Under the pieces are notes generated by a model, which made no database searches, was not told where the DNA came from, and saw nothing but the letters and a program-made list of their open reading frames with translations. Below are positions 1 to 9,994 of a stretch of DNA of 64,000 nucleotides, piece after piece. This DNA is from Bugulina stolonifera. Taxonomy: Eukaryota; Bryozoa; Gymnolaemata; Cheilostomatida; Bugulidae. The position numbers were made by a program, and so were the translations under genes. Every line of letters starts with the position of its first letter. Position 1 is the first letter of the stretch. The DNA is taken from positions 10,747,072-10,811,071 of the forward strand of contig OW285189.1 of the NCBI GenBank assembly GCA_935421135.1, read 5' to 3'.

Positions 1-170
1 TGAATCTGGCACCAGAAACAGCCCATTCAGCATACTCTGAATCTTGTCAGATATGAGTACAGATCTAAAACCGTAAAATTCAAAATCAAGTTAATAATAC
101 TCATTGTAAATATCATAGACGAACAACATACCAAAGGATTGTTACTGTGATATTTGTATTCTAAGCAGTT

Positions 171-842
171 CTGGGTCCAAGTCGGACTTCAAGTTAACAA
201 GTCAAGTCATGTCTAAAACTCTGGAGGCATGTTAAGTCGAAGTCAAGTCAGTACTGCCTCGCAATGCAAGTCTCAAGTCAAGCGGAAGACAATTTCAAAA
301 AATTTTACATTATTCCAAACATCACCTTTTTCTTTAAGTAGACATTCCATTCCATGTAAAACCATGCCAAGGTGTACTGGGCATGTATGTTAAGCAATTA
401 TGGTAAAGAACTAACCTATAAATGTAATAATAGCCTATAGGCACTATGGTATAGAATGGTCATGTGGTATCAGTAACAGCTGTATAGTGTTACACCGCAT
501 ATAAACAGCACATGGTACAGAGTGTCTGTCCACTAGGCAGCCCTGCAGTTCCAAACTAGTTCTTATTGCGGTGTACATTATGTACTACACACTACTTACA
601 CTACACTTACACTGTGTGTACTTGAGACTATACACTGTAAAGTCTACTAATACCTAACCCTGATATGCTCTGATTGCTGTTAGCAGTGCTGATGAAGTAA
701 AAATGATAAATGGGTAGACAATTGAGACCTGCTTTCCATGTTGGCTATACAGTGAACAAGATTTTTATCCGCCCCATTGCCTTGGTAGACCCCAAGTCAA
801 AGTCATAAGTCAAGTCAAGTCAAACCCATGACTTGGACCCAG
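171..842. repeat. Non-autonomous inverted-repeat element (copy 1)
   Basis: The two ends carry the same 13-base inverted repeat, CTGGGTCCAAGTC at 171 and its complement ending at 842. The subterminal parts are rich in direct AAGTC repeats. A second, partial copy in the opposite orientation lies at 29912-30355. I see no convincing target-site duplication, so the exact ends are inferred from the inverted repeat. The element ends about 40 bases beyond the stop of the hAT transposase fragment and may have helped to truncate it. Confidence 0.6.
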
Positions 843-883
843 CTCCGATACTCAGAATGATCATTATAGGCCTTTGTCATAAC

Positions 884-2167
884 TCATTTATGTACTGACC
901 TATGTTGTTTATTCCAGATAGCTTGCAACTTGGCAGTTAAACTTTGGTAGATATGCTTGCAGATGGGGTTCTCTAGAGATGGTCGACTGTCATGGGAGGC
1001 TACAAGAGTCAAACGGTGGGCGGCACATTTGAAGTGTTTTGGAAGAGAATACGTATTGAATATCTCTGACTCAAAACCACCTTGAATTACTTTTGATAAA
1101 GGAGTTGGTATTAATGGTTCTTCGCTGGAGAAGTCTTCCTCATCTGATTCTTCTGCTAACATTGGTGATGCACTTGAATTATTGGCCGATACATCCGAAC
1201 TTCCAAACTCATGGAATGCTTCAACAAAATTGGAGCCGGAATCTGTTACACAATGAGTAATCTTCCCATTGAGCCCATATTCTTCAATGATACTTTGCAT
1301 TGTCTCAGCTAGCACACTGTATGTAACACTGCCAAGCACTGGTCTCAAGGCCAAGCATGCATGCTTCCGTTCATGTTTCTGGCCTGACTTGAACCAATGG
1401 GCTGTAACACAAAGATAACCTTTTCGATGAGAGTGCCAATGGTCTGCTGTTAGACACACATATTTTGCATTGTTCAGCTCCAAGACCAAGGCATTTTTCT
1501 TGCTGTTGAATAAACTATCCGCCATGCTTTGGTAAGCTTTTTTAGTTTTTACGATGAAACCAGGAGCAGCTTTATTCATCAGAGACTTAAATGCATCGCT
1601 GGTGACATGACGAAACGGCATCATACTAGCTATAAGATATTCCAATATTGCAGAGTCAAATGCCTGTTGGCTAGACAAGAAAGTACCCGTGCCATTTCTG
1701 CTGAAAGTGAAATGTTGTTTTAAGGTTGGTTGTACTAAGTTCGCATCAGTGCAAGCTGAAAAATCAAAGTCCTGTTGATTAAACCGAGTACTACGGACTC
1801 TTCTTCTGCTTGATCGCCGCTTCAGGGTTGACTGCATAGAGTTGGTAGCAGAATGAGAGCTAGCTGTAGTGGATACGCCTACGGACTCGGCATTAGATTC
1901 CGTAGCAGCTACAGAACGTTTTCTTTTATCGAAAGCTGAACACAGTTCGTCGAATTCTTTTAAATCTGCTGCATGTTTTGCTTTGACATGCTGCCTTAAA
2001 TTATAGCGGGATTTTGCACATGTACTGATAGTTTTACTATTAACGCAGCGTGTGCATTTAAAAATCCAGCTGGTAGTGTTGGAAGTGCCTGGTCCTACTA
2101 TCACAAAATAGGTGTAAGGTACATAATAAGTGGGTTGAGCGAGTTTTGACATAGTTCTCGTTAACAT
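884..2167 (-). pseudogene. hAT-superfamily (ZBED-like) transposase, 5' fragment
   Basis: An uninterrupted 427-residue reading frame. It opens with a BED-type zinc finger (FKCTRC near residue 37, HVKAKH about 25 residues on), followed by basic stretches (KKRKRS-like, LKRRSSRRRVRS) that could act as nuclear signals. The hAT RNase-H-like core is then visible: a first catalytic Asp in LTADHW, a second in CVTDSGSNF, and the conserved KCAAHRLTL. The frame stops just after that, so the helical insertion, the third acidic residue and the C-terminal dimerisation region are missing. Family members are usually 600-700 residues. Just before the stop the minus strand reads CATAG|GTCAGT, which could be a 5' splice site, so this may instead be the first coding exon of a spliced gene whose remainder lies outside the window. 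As it stands it could not transpose. Confidence 0.75.
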
Positions 2168-2950
2168 GGAATCATGCTCACTTGTTCTTTAGAAGTATAT
2201 TTCATTATTCAAAACGCAGATTCAAGATTGTACACTTAGAAGAAAAGTCAAATAAATAATAATAATATTCCCCGCTTTTCATGCTGAAGTAAATGTATCC
2301 CAGGTTCTAGGAACTTCGCAGACTCGTTATGTTTATCTACATGTATGTCTATTTGTAATCCTCCATTACAATTAAATTAGAAGAGCCGCAGGCTCAAACG
2401 TCCTTCACCAGGCCACTATTTTCTCAATCGCCAAAGAAATGGAACAGGCGAACGTATATTTTTGTGTCTGCGAACCGTTGTTTCCGGTGTAAGATTGTAC
2501 ATAAAAACGTTGGGTTTTCCCATGCTCGATTTTCCATAGCTCCCTTGTTTTACTATTATTTTTACACTGCCATACCTATATCACTGGGGTTTAAAAATAA
2601 AAAGTTTTAGAATGTAACCCCAATAAGGCAAATGACAAGCAATAATTATTACAAGGGGTACTTTGTTTAATGATTAAATTTTGATTGAATCATTCACTGA
2701 ATCATTGAGTCGAATTTATTTCAATTTTGATTTAGCTCGAGCGTTACTGACTGATACCACTAACGAAAAAGCGTCTACGGTCTAGACAAAATAGTAACAT
2801 CTTTGGGGGAGGATGATCAGTTGACCAGCTGAACTAATTTTAAGTCGATTCAATGCTGTTGTTGATACATAGTAACATACGATACTTACTATACTTAGGC
2901 GTAGGCCTACTAACTGACTATCTATTGCTTAAAGTTAATATACTATTAAC
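2168..2950. other. Intergenic, no gene recognised
   Basis: AT-rich sequence between the hAT fragment and the 3.9 kb element. I see no long reading frame, repeat array or RNA gene. It could hold the 5' flank of the hAT element, but no terminal inverted repeat was recognised. Confidence 0.4.
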
Positions 2951-3092
2951 ATAACTAGGGGAGAGCGGGTAAGTTGGGACAATTTTTGGTTTTGGGGAAT
3001 AATGCGGAGTCTAGAGGTCATAGCATCATCATTTTTTGCATGGAGGTACTTTAATATGTTGTCTAGCTATAGCCTGAAGCACACACATTCAA

Positions 3093-3604
3093 TGGATTAC
3101 CTGCCAAATCATGGATTACCGCACTATAACTATGCTGACTTATCAATGTGACATTGATAAGTCAGCATAGTCATAGTGCGGTCAAAGAGAGTAAAAGGAA
3201 AGAGGGATCACTCAATGATAATACCCTGTCTCACCAAATACGCCCAATTTGGCGGTACCGACGTTCCGCGATCAGCTTACCCGCCATTTGCCTACTGGTA
3301 TTTTGGATAGCTGATCGCCTGTAATCGAAGCTTAACGATTGTTATATTTAAGACCACGTATTGAAATCTCGTTAGTGGAAATAGAGAGTTTATACGATCC
3401 CGTTGTAAAGAAACGTCTCCTATTGGTCCGCGGAACGCCAATCATAATCATGGATTTGCATACAAGGTATGACAACTCCTTGCTTAACCCGTACCGCGTT
3501 CGGAGGCGGGAGGAAGACAGTTTTTGGCCGGAGTGAAACCTCTTTCCTTTTACGCTCTTTGGTGCGGTAATCCATGATTTGGCAGGTAATCCATGATTTG
3601 GCAG
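3093..3604. repeat. Fold-back element nested in the 3.9 kb element
   Basis: About 32 bases at 3093-3124 (GGATTACCTGCCAAATCATG and on) recur inverted at 3562-3593, and on the right the unit is partly repeated a second time. Next inward, AAAGAGAGTAAAAGGAAAGA near 3183 pairs with its complement near 3540. At 3119-3181 there is also a local hairpin with 31-base arms and one mismatch. No coding capacity is seen. It looks like a non-autonomous fold-back transposon. Confidence 0.65.
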
Positions 3605-5201
3605 TGCATGTCAAACGTCCCAAATTACCCCCACTGACGGAGTAAGTTGGGACAGGTGTGGGGCAAGTTGGGACACCATTGAAAATATAGATTTTAGATT
3701 TAGATTAGTCTCATTTTTCTATTATTAACCGATAGAATTGAAATGTTACAATAATATTACACATACTTAAAATTGTTGCCACATGTATAATGTCAAAAAA
3801 CATGTCTGTAAAAAACTGCTGGACCTTAATTTAGTTCGGCCTCTAGGTGTTTAATTTTTTTTTAGTACAAGATAGTCTAGGGAAGGTATGAAAATTGTTT
3901 TGGTGTAAAAGAGAATTTGTTTGTTCAGTAAATCTTTGTTAAAATAGGAGGATGCCAGCTTGAACATGAGAAACCCTTAATTCATTTGACGTCTTATAGG
4001 TGTAATAATTTATAACAGCTCTATTAGTTGTAATAACTTATAAAACTCTTTTTTGACTAAGTTCCAGTCTACTTATGCATATTAGACTTGAAACTATAAA
4101 AAAAACTAGCGCATCATAGGTGACCATTTTTCCAATTTTCCTACAGCAAAATTTTCTTAAGCGTTAAGTTTGTTACTTAAAATAAATAGAATGTAAGACG
4201 AAAACACCAGAAATAAACCAATACTAGAAAATATAGGCAAAAATGTTGATTTTTATTATAATAATTAATGAGTTTGATGCAAAATTGAGCAACTGACACT
4301 TCAGATAAAATGAAATCATTGAGCAGAAAAAATCGTTGATTTTTAATTCCACTTGGCAACCCAACCCAGAGTTCACGGCAGCATTTATGGCCCAGGCGAT
4401 AGTAGTCAATCCGCCTCATTCAAGCGATGGAGTCGATTCAACGTACTTCTTTCTCTTGGTACTAATTACCTTTCCTGGGTCTTGGACAGTGGTAAACTGG
4501 ATATTTACAGGTGGAAAACCTATAACTTTGTAAATAGATTATCGATGTTTGATTAAACTATTCCTTGGTACTCTCACCGAAGATGGTAGTTCAACTGGGG
4601 TTGGGTAACAATAAGTGTGGAGAGACATTGATTGTATATAGCCTACTTGTCTGGGTTGAACAATAAAGAGTGAATCCCCCAAACTTTATAACTAAATTGT
4701 ACCTAAAAATCTATTGGATTATTAGCTTAGTGCTGCCTGATGGTGTTAGTTGATCTGGTGGGGGTTTCAAAAGACGCAGAAGCGGTGTTCGAAGTGTAGG
4801 TATGAGTAGGAAAGAGATGTAGTTTATACAATGTGTTGGTGCTACTGCTGTCAGGGTTGTGAGTAAAGTGAGGACAGAACAGAGATCAAAAGCTGTTATA
4901 GCGATGAGTCAGGTTTGACCTGTTTCTACTACGAGTAATATCAATACTACTTGTAATGCCAGCCCCATACAGGATTGGAGTTCTTTGCCAAAGTGAAATG
5001 CTATCCAAGATTCATCAAACAACTTTTAGTTAGAGAGAAGATGAAATTACAATGTCATCTGGGATTCATATCATTCCACAAACATAATTTATTATCACAA
5101 ATGGTGTCCCAACTTGCCCCACTTCCAGGGTCCCAACTTGCCCCACACTCCCAATTTTTTGTAAAACACAATTTTTTACTAAGATTTTTGACTTGGAACT
5201 A

Positions 5202-6577
5202 CAGTGGTGTGCGAAATAAACTGGACCCCTTTTCTTATTGAATGCGTTTTATATGCTTTTTGTTTCCTACTAAATTCCCAGCATTCTATGTGAATAACAA
5301 GTACAATTTGTATATCATTAGAGTGGAAATCTTCTCAGGATTCTGAATCTGTCTTCAAATATTGCATTCACCTAACCCAAATTAAATTGCAATGCAATTA
5401 CTCATCCAAAACCATGTCGGAAAATTGGCTGCAAAGTGTACTATTTTCGGCAGGGCTTATCTGGACAATAATTTGTGTTTGGACACATATTGCCTAGACG
5501 CAAATCACGATAACACTCTGTAGATGTTGTGTTTGATGTAGTGTGATACACAAAAGTTAACTTTTAGTATCCTAAAATGCCCAACTACTCAGTTCTCGGT
5601 AGTCTGTTTTAATCATGGCTCGACTCAGTTGACAGCAACAAAGTGTAATAGTACACCTGCACAACCAAGGAAAGTCTAACTCTGCAATAGCTAAAGAGGT
5701 TAAATGGTCAAGAATACTATTGCTACAACTTTGAACCAATATAAAGAGACAGAATGCTGCCTCCTGCCAATCATAAAGAGTCCCACTTCGGTAACAATTT
5801 GGGAATGCATATCCGCAAAAGTGTCGGACGCTTAACGGTGACCGATGGCATGATTAACGGAGACAAATACATTAATGCGCTAGAGAATAAGCTACTGCCA
5901 TGTGCCAGGGAACTCTAGATTTATGAATGGTTGATTCAGGATGACAATGTGCCTTGTCATCGTGCTACAAAGTCAGGAAATGCATTAATAACAGCAGTGC
6001 TAGAATGTTCGAGTGGCCGGCTCAAAGTCCTGATCTGAATCCAATTGAAAATCTTTGGCACAGAGTTGGTGTGCAATTCAGCAGAGACAACACAACACCA
6101 CTAGAAGGAATTATTTATGCCTGGCACTACATTATCATTCCAGAACCTGGTTACCGGTGTGCCCAGAAGAAGCCGAGCGGTTCCGAAGACCAAAGGCTGG
6201 CCAACTAAGTACTGGGTCTGCAATACCTTTCAAATAGCACCCAATGACACCTTTCAGGACCACTCAATGATTTTTCTCAGAGTTGTTCTAACAAAACATG
6301 CTAACTCAGCAAATTAAAGCACTCGTAATGCACTAATTCATTACAAAGAATATTTTGTCAATAAGCAAAATGAGAGGTAGTAAGGTTTAGAGCTAATCAA
6401 GTGTTAGTAAAACACTTTTTACAAACTCATACTTCACATATTTCAGTTCAGAAGCCTTTGGGGATTACAATGATATGTAGTTTGTCTATATTTTATGCAA
6501 ATGCATGACTCCAGAAGGCTTTAAGCAGCAAATATGCCATGCCAACATAGGGGTCCAGTTTATTTCGCACACCACTG
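5202..6577. mobile_element. Tc1/mariner-type transposon, complete ends, dead
   Basis: The element is bounded by perfect 28-base terminal inverted repeats beginning CAGTGGTGTGCGAAATAAAC and is flanked by TA on both sides (5200-5201 and 6578-6579), the target duplication of the Tc1/mariner superfamily. Its total length of 1,376 bases suits a single-gene element. The transposase inside is broken. The ends remain identical to each other. Confidence 0.9.
5614..6210 (+). pseudogene. Degenerate Tc1-type DDE transposase
   Basis: The most recognisable part is the signature WPAQSPDLNPIENLW at about 6014-6058, which includes the last acidic residue of the Tc1 DDE triad. Upstream, DNVPCH at about 5943 resembles the region of the second Asp, and an ATG-led start (MARLS) near 5614 is followed almost at once by a stop. 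Reading requires several frame changes and stops, so no functional enzyme can be made. It lies on the + strand between the perfect Tc1 ends. Confidence 0.8.
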
Positions 6578-6874
6578 TAATTTTAACTTTAGTTGGTCTA
6601 ACTAGATACTATAGAGTTTCCATCTACAAATTTTCAAAACTATTGAGTCATTCTTTCATTAAAAAAATTAGAAACTCATCGAGAAAAAAAATTTACTCAA
6701 ACATGCAAATATTACATTATTGCAAATTGCATAAAAAATATTTATTCAATTTTAAAAAACAAAATAGTGGGTTATGTTCATTTATGTTGATCTAACCTTT
6801 GGTCCATACCATAAAAATGTAATGGGTCTCATAATACCCAAAACAGCCCTGTCCGAACTTACCCCGCTCTCCCC

Positions 6875-7310
6875 TATAACTATCACTATGACAAAGTAAG
6901 CTAATTTTCAAACAAATGTCTTATTTTTCCCTGGAATTGATTGAAATACTGGGACAGTAAGACTAAGTACGCAGGACAAAACATTACACCCAGAGCTCTT
7001 GATGCTACTGGGCTAAGACAAATCATTCAAACGCCTACTCACGAGTCACTGCCACGGTTACAATCTAGACCAAACCACATGGACTTACATGGAGTTAATT
7101 GTTACGCTAAAACACCTAGGGAGTGAGAGGGGCGTGCCTTATATGGGGCAATGGGTAACATGAGTTGGGACAGTATTTCATTTATTAGTCCAGGATTAAT
7201 TAAAAGTTGTCCTGTATGGATCAGTTCTACCTGTCATTTGGAGATTGCTTAAATTATCAGCAGGATTGTCCTATTTTTAAATCTCAAGCTGTTCTCAATA
7301 GAAAGCTGTT
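6875..7310. other. Intergenic; possible LINE endonuclease scrap
   Basis: A short + strand frame at 6941-7126 contains ATGLRQIIQTPTHE, which faintly resembles the end of a LINE apurinic endonuclease domain (a 'gl.QlV..PTr' type phrase). The match is too short to be sure. Nothing else is seen in this stretch. Confidence 0.25.
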
Positions 7311-7329
7311 ATAGTTATGGTACTGGTTG

Positions 7330-7850
7330 TAGTTGGTTTTGATGGATCTTGGTATGCCTCTGGTCTCAGCTCTCGTCTGTATCTGACTGTTGTTGCAATG
7401 GTGCTGGACAAGTTCATCATATGAGGTGCTCAGTGACAAGACGTTCTTCGATCTTTGCGTCTCTATTCTAGTGGTAGAAGGCCAAGCTTCTGTTTTACAT
7501 CATCCATCTGCTGTCTGCCCTTCAGATTCGTAATAAATCTTGCGGCCTAGCCCTGAACCTTTTCCAGTACTTCAATATACTTTTTACAGATGGGTCCCAG
7601 ACAGCAGTTCCATGTTCTAGGTGAGGCAGACATAGAGACTTATATGCTGTGAGTTTTGCACTCTTGGGTGCCCAGTAAAGGGCCCTCCGTACTACCCCAA
7701 GCTGCCTCTTTGGCTTTTGGCTGTATTTTATTTTCGATATGAAAATCGAATCTCAAGTTCTCTTGGAGTATCAGGTGTAAGTATAGAGTATTTCCAGTGT
7801 GTTCCTGTACAGCTCTACCTAGTGTGTGATAGGGCACGGCTTCCTTTGTG
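7330..7850 (-). pseudogene. LINE (CR1/L2/Jockey-type) ORF2 C-terminal remnant
   Basis: On the minus strand the sequence around 7580-7690 reads RRALYWAPKSAKLTAYKSLC, then PHLEHGTAVWDPSVK, then KYWKRFRA. This follows the pattern after the reverse transcriptase of CR1/Jockey-type LINEs ('tly..lvrP.LEYa..vWdP....i..lE..qr.aar.i'). Several frame shifts and stops break it, and no reverse transcriptase core is left here. The piece at 8650-9480 is on the opposite strand, so the two are separate insertions or an inverted rearrangement. Confidence 0.65.
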
Positions 7851-8649
7851 TTGAACTCAACTTGTTAGCAAACATTAGTTACTATCTATTGATCTCAGTG
7901 ACCATTCTATAATAACAGCAACACTTATGCTAGAATCCACACAATTCCAGATTGAAAAATAATTGCTAGATTTGACAAGATAGACCTTATAAAATTTAGG
8001 ATCATGCTAGAGAATATCAAATCAGAGATGCCACACTCTAGCTGAAGACTCACTCAAACAACATTTTGTGGTTCATTGAAAGGACTTATGATTTGAATAG
8101 ATAGTTATCTAAAGCTTGTAATTAGAATTGTGATTTAACTATGACTATAACCAAAGACTCGCACATCATTATGTTAAAATAATCAATAATTTGAGTTTTC
8201 GTTGAGAAGCTGTAAATTGCAATGAAATATTCACAGTCAAAATTAGTAAAATTAGAACGACCTTTCACTAAAGCTGATGTTTTGGTTTTGAAAATGACCT
8301 TGTAGCAGGCCTACCATTTAGCTACAATATTTTACTCAAACTTGAATGATACGCTAATAACTATATAAAAAACAACTTTAGCTAAACAAGAAAAGGAGTG
8401 AATTGTAGCTTGACCTGTAGTTGATTTAAATAATTTGCTAAAGGCTCTCGCTTCTGGGAACATGCAAAGTCTTGATCAATCACTAAAAAGAAGTGACTTG
8501 TGACTTGAAGAATCACAACAAAAAGCTTACCATGGTAACTTGCAAACATCTTTGCAACAATATGTGGATGAGATGTGAGATCATTTCGTATCAAGCTTAT
8601 ACAAGCTATGCCCACCAGAGAGGTAAAAGTGTCCAATGAATATAAGTTT
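7851..8649. other. Intergenic, no gene recognised
   Basis: AT-rich sequence between two LINE remnants. The short frames seen here have no recognisable motifs. It may contain further decayed LINE sequence. Confidence 0.35.
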
Positions 8650-9480
8650 CACTTGTTTCATTTAGACTGTGACAAAAATGAGAAGGGAAAGACCGGAGAC
8701 ATGTTATCTCACTCAGTATAGAAGGCTCCATAGAGAAAGCAAGAAGGTATTTTGGAAGGCCAAAACTGGTTCATGGGCAAGAAGATCAGGAAGCCATCGA
8801 GAGAAGGAAATAATCAACTGTTTAAGGGAGGCAGATTATCAAAGAAGACTGTGCTTTGAGGTGGAACGAGCAACACTACAGAAAACCTAGTTAGTGTGAA
8901 GCTCAACTAAACAAGGAACAACCACAAGAAACAACAGACATAATTATACATGATATAACCATAGAAATTGAAGTGCTGAGAATGATATATAGTTTTAAGT
9001 CTAGTAAAGCTTCAAGTCCAGATGGTTTGACAACTGATTTTACAATAACCTCCGAGTCTCTCTCATGCTTTTACAATGCCTCTTTAAGTCGTGACAAACT
9101 ACTCAAGACATGGAAAGGAGCCAACATTAATCCTGTGCACAGAATGGGTTGAAAAACATCCCTAGCAACTAACGGTGTAAGGATACGTATGCCATGCAAA
9201 ATGGTCGAACGCATAACGCTTCCCAACCTATCGACCATAATCGATAACAAGCTGGAACCTGAGGCATGCCCTTCAATGCCAAAAGAACATGATCGTAACC
9301 ACTCAGCATACTCTAACGGGTATGTTATTAGGGTATATGCACAGTGTCCATTGTCCCAAGGTTGCACTGCAGGAGAATCTAAAATCTGACTACCTTGCAG
9401 AGCATAAAACAGATGAATCTAGAAAAGGCTTTGGAGTGATGAAGCGAGCACAATGCTCCCCTTCCGGAATCTACGTTTAC
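8650..9480 (+). pseudogene. LINE ORF2 reverse-transcriptase N-terminal remnant
   Basis: 8669-8890 resembles the basic region before the reverse transcriptase of CR1-type LINEs (RRLHRESKKVFWKAKT...LREADYQRRL). After a stop-rich stretch, about 8985-9270 reads FKSSKASSPDG, then WKGANINPVHRMG, then CKMVERI, matching the conserved 'sKAsGPDgi', 'WK.A.i.Pv.K.g' and 'K..E..i' blocks of the polymerase fingers. The later YxDD palm motif is not found. Stops and frame shifts show it is inactive. Confidence 0.7.
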
Positions 9481-9542
9481 ATTAACTACATGTTATAATC
9501 CATGCGCATTCAACATCTTGCCCCTAGCCGAAAGGCAAGGCA

Positions 9543-9590
9543 AGAGTACATCCATGAGAAGGCTAACCTGCCTTCTCATGGATGTACTCT
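9543..9590. repeat. Perfect hairpin, 21-base arms, 6-base loop
   Basis: AGAGTACATCCATGAGAAGG plus C pairs perfectly with its complement ending at 9590, around the loop TAACCT. It lies between the LINE remnant and ERI1, about 400 bases upstream of the ERI1 start codon. It could be a transposon end-to-end relic or the stem of a transcribed hairpin. The sequence alone does not decide. Confidence 0.7.
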
Positions 9591-9994
9591 CCAAAGAAGA
9601 CTTATGACCTGCATTCTGTACATCAAATATGGAAACTCCAAGCCGACTGAGTTTCAGATATATTTCAAGGTCCCAGATTAGAATTCAGCCAAGATTTATT
9701 AACAAGAACCATAACTTATGGCTTCTTACCTCGGGCACAATCGTTGTGAAATATTGGCTTACAACTATTGTAGTAAGAATTTCTCTCTACTGAACACAGT
9801 AATGTTCCCCAACGGTTATAATTCTCGCTATTGTGTTCATGGTACTTATGATGCTACTGGTTCCTACTGTTTATTGCCGTACCTATAAAACTTTATGACT
9901 TCTTGCCTGCTAATAGTTATAAATGATTTTAGAATTAATATTTGATGCCTACAACGTGGTTGTCCTCTGTTTAGCAAGAACCTAGATACTAATA
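9591..9994 (+). promoter_or_regulatory. Upstream region of ERI1 (promoter and 5' UTR expected)
   Basis: This is the 400 bases before the ERI1 start codon. No TATA box or other core promoter element is clear. The reading frame is closed by an in-frame TAG 12 bases before the ATG, so translation starts at 9995 unless a spliced upstream exon exists. Confidence 0.3.

Larger units (their letters stand above)
2958..6874. mobile_element. 3.9 kb DNA-transposon-like element with terminal inverted repeats, containing nested insertions
   Basis: The left end reads GGGGAGAGCGGGTAAGTT and the right end is its near-perfect complement, with about 24 matching bases. The flanks carry a 7-base identical direct repeat ATAACTA (2951-2957 and 6876-6882), or 8 bases with one mismatch, as expected for a target-site duplication of hAT size. 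The core phrase AAGTTGGGACA recurs inside in both orientations (about 3648-3680 and 5104-5150), so there are subterminal repeats as well as terminal ones. No transposase of its own is visible. The 1.4 kb Tc1-type element (5202-6577) and the fold-back element (3093-3604) are nested insertions. The superfamily assignment is inference from the duplication length. Confidence 0.75.

Noticed and set aside
4177..4556. Several overlapping short frames on both strands within the 3.9 kb element
   Set aside because: No family motif, no splice context and mutual overlap; they look like chance openings.
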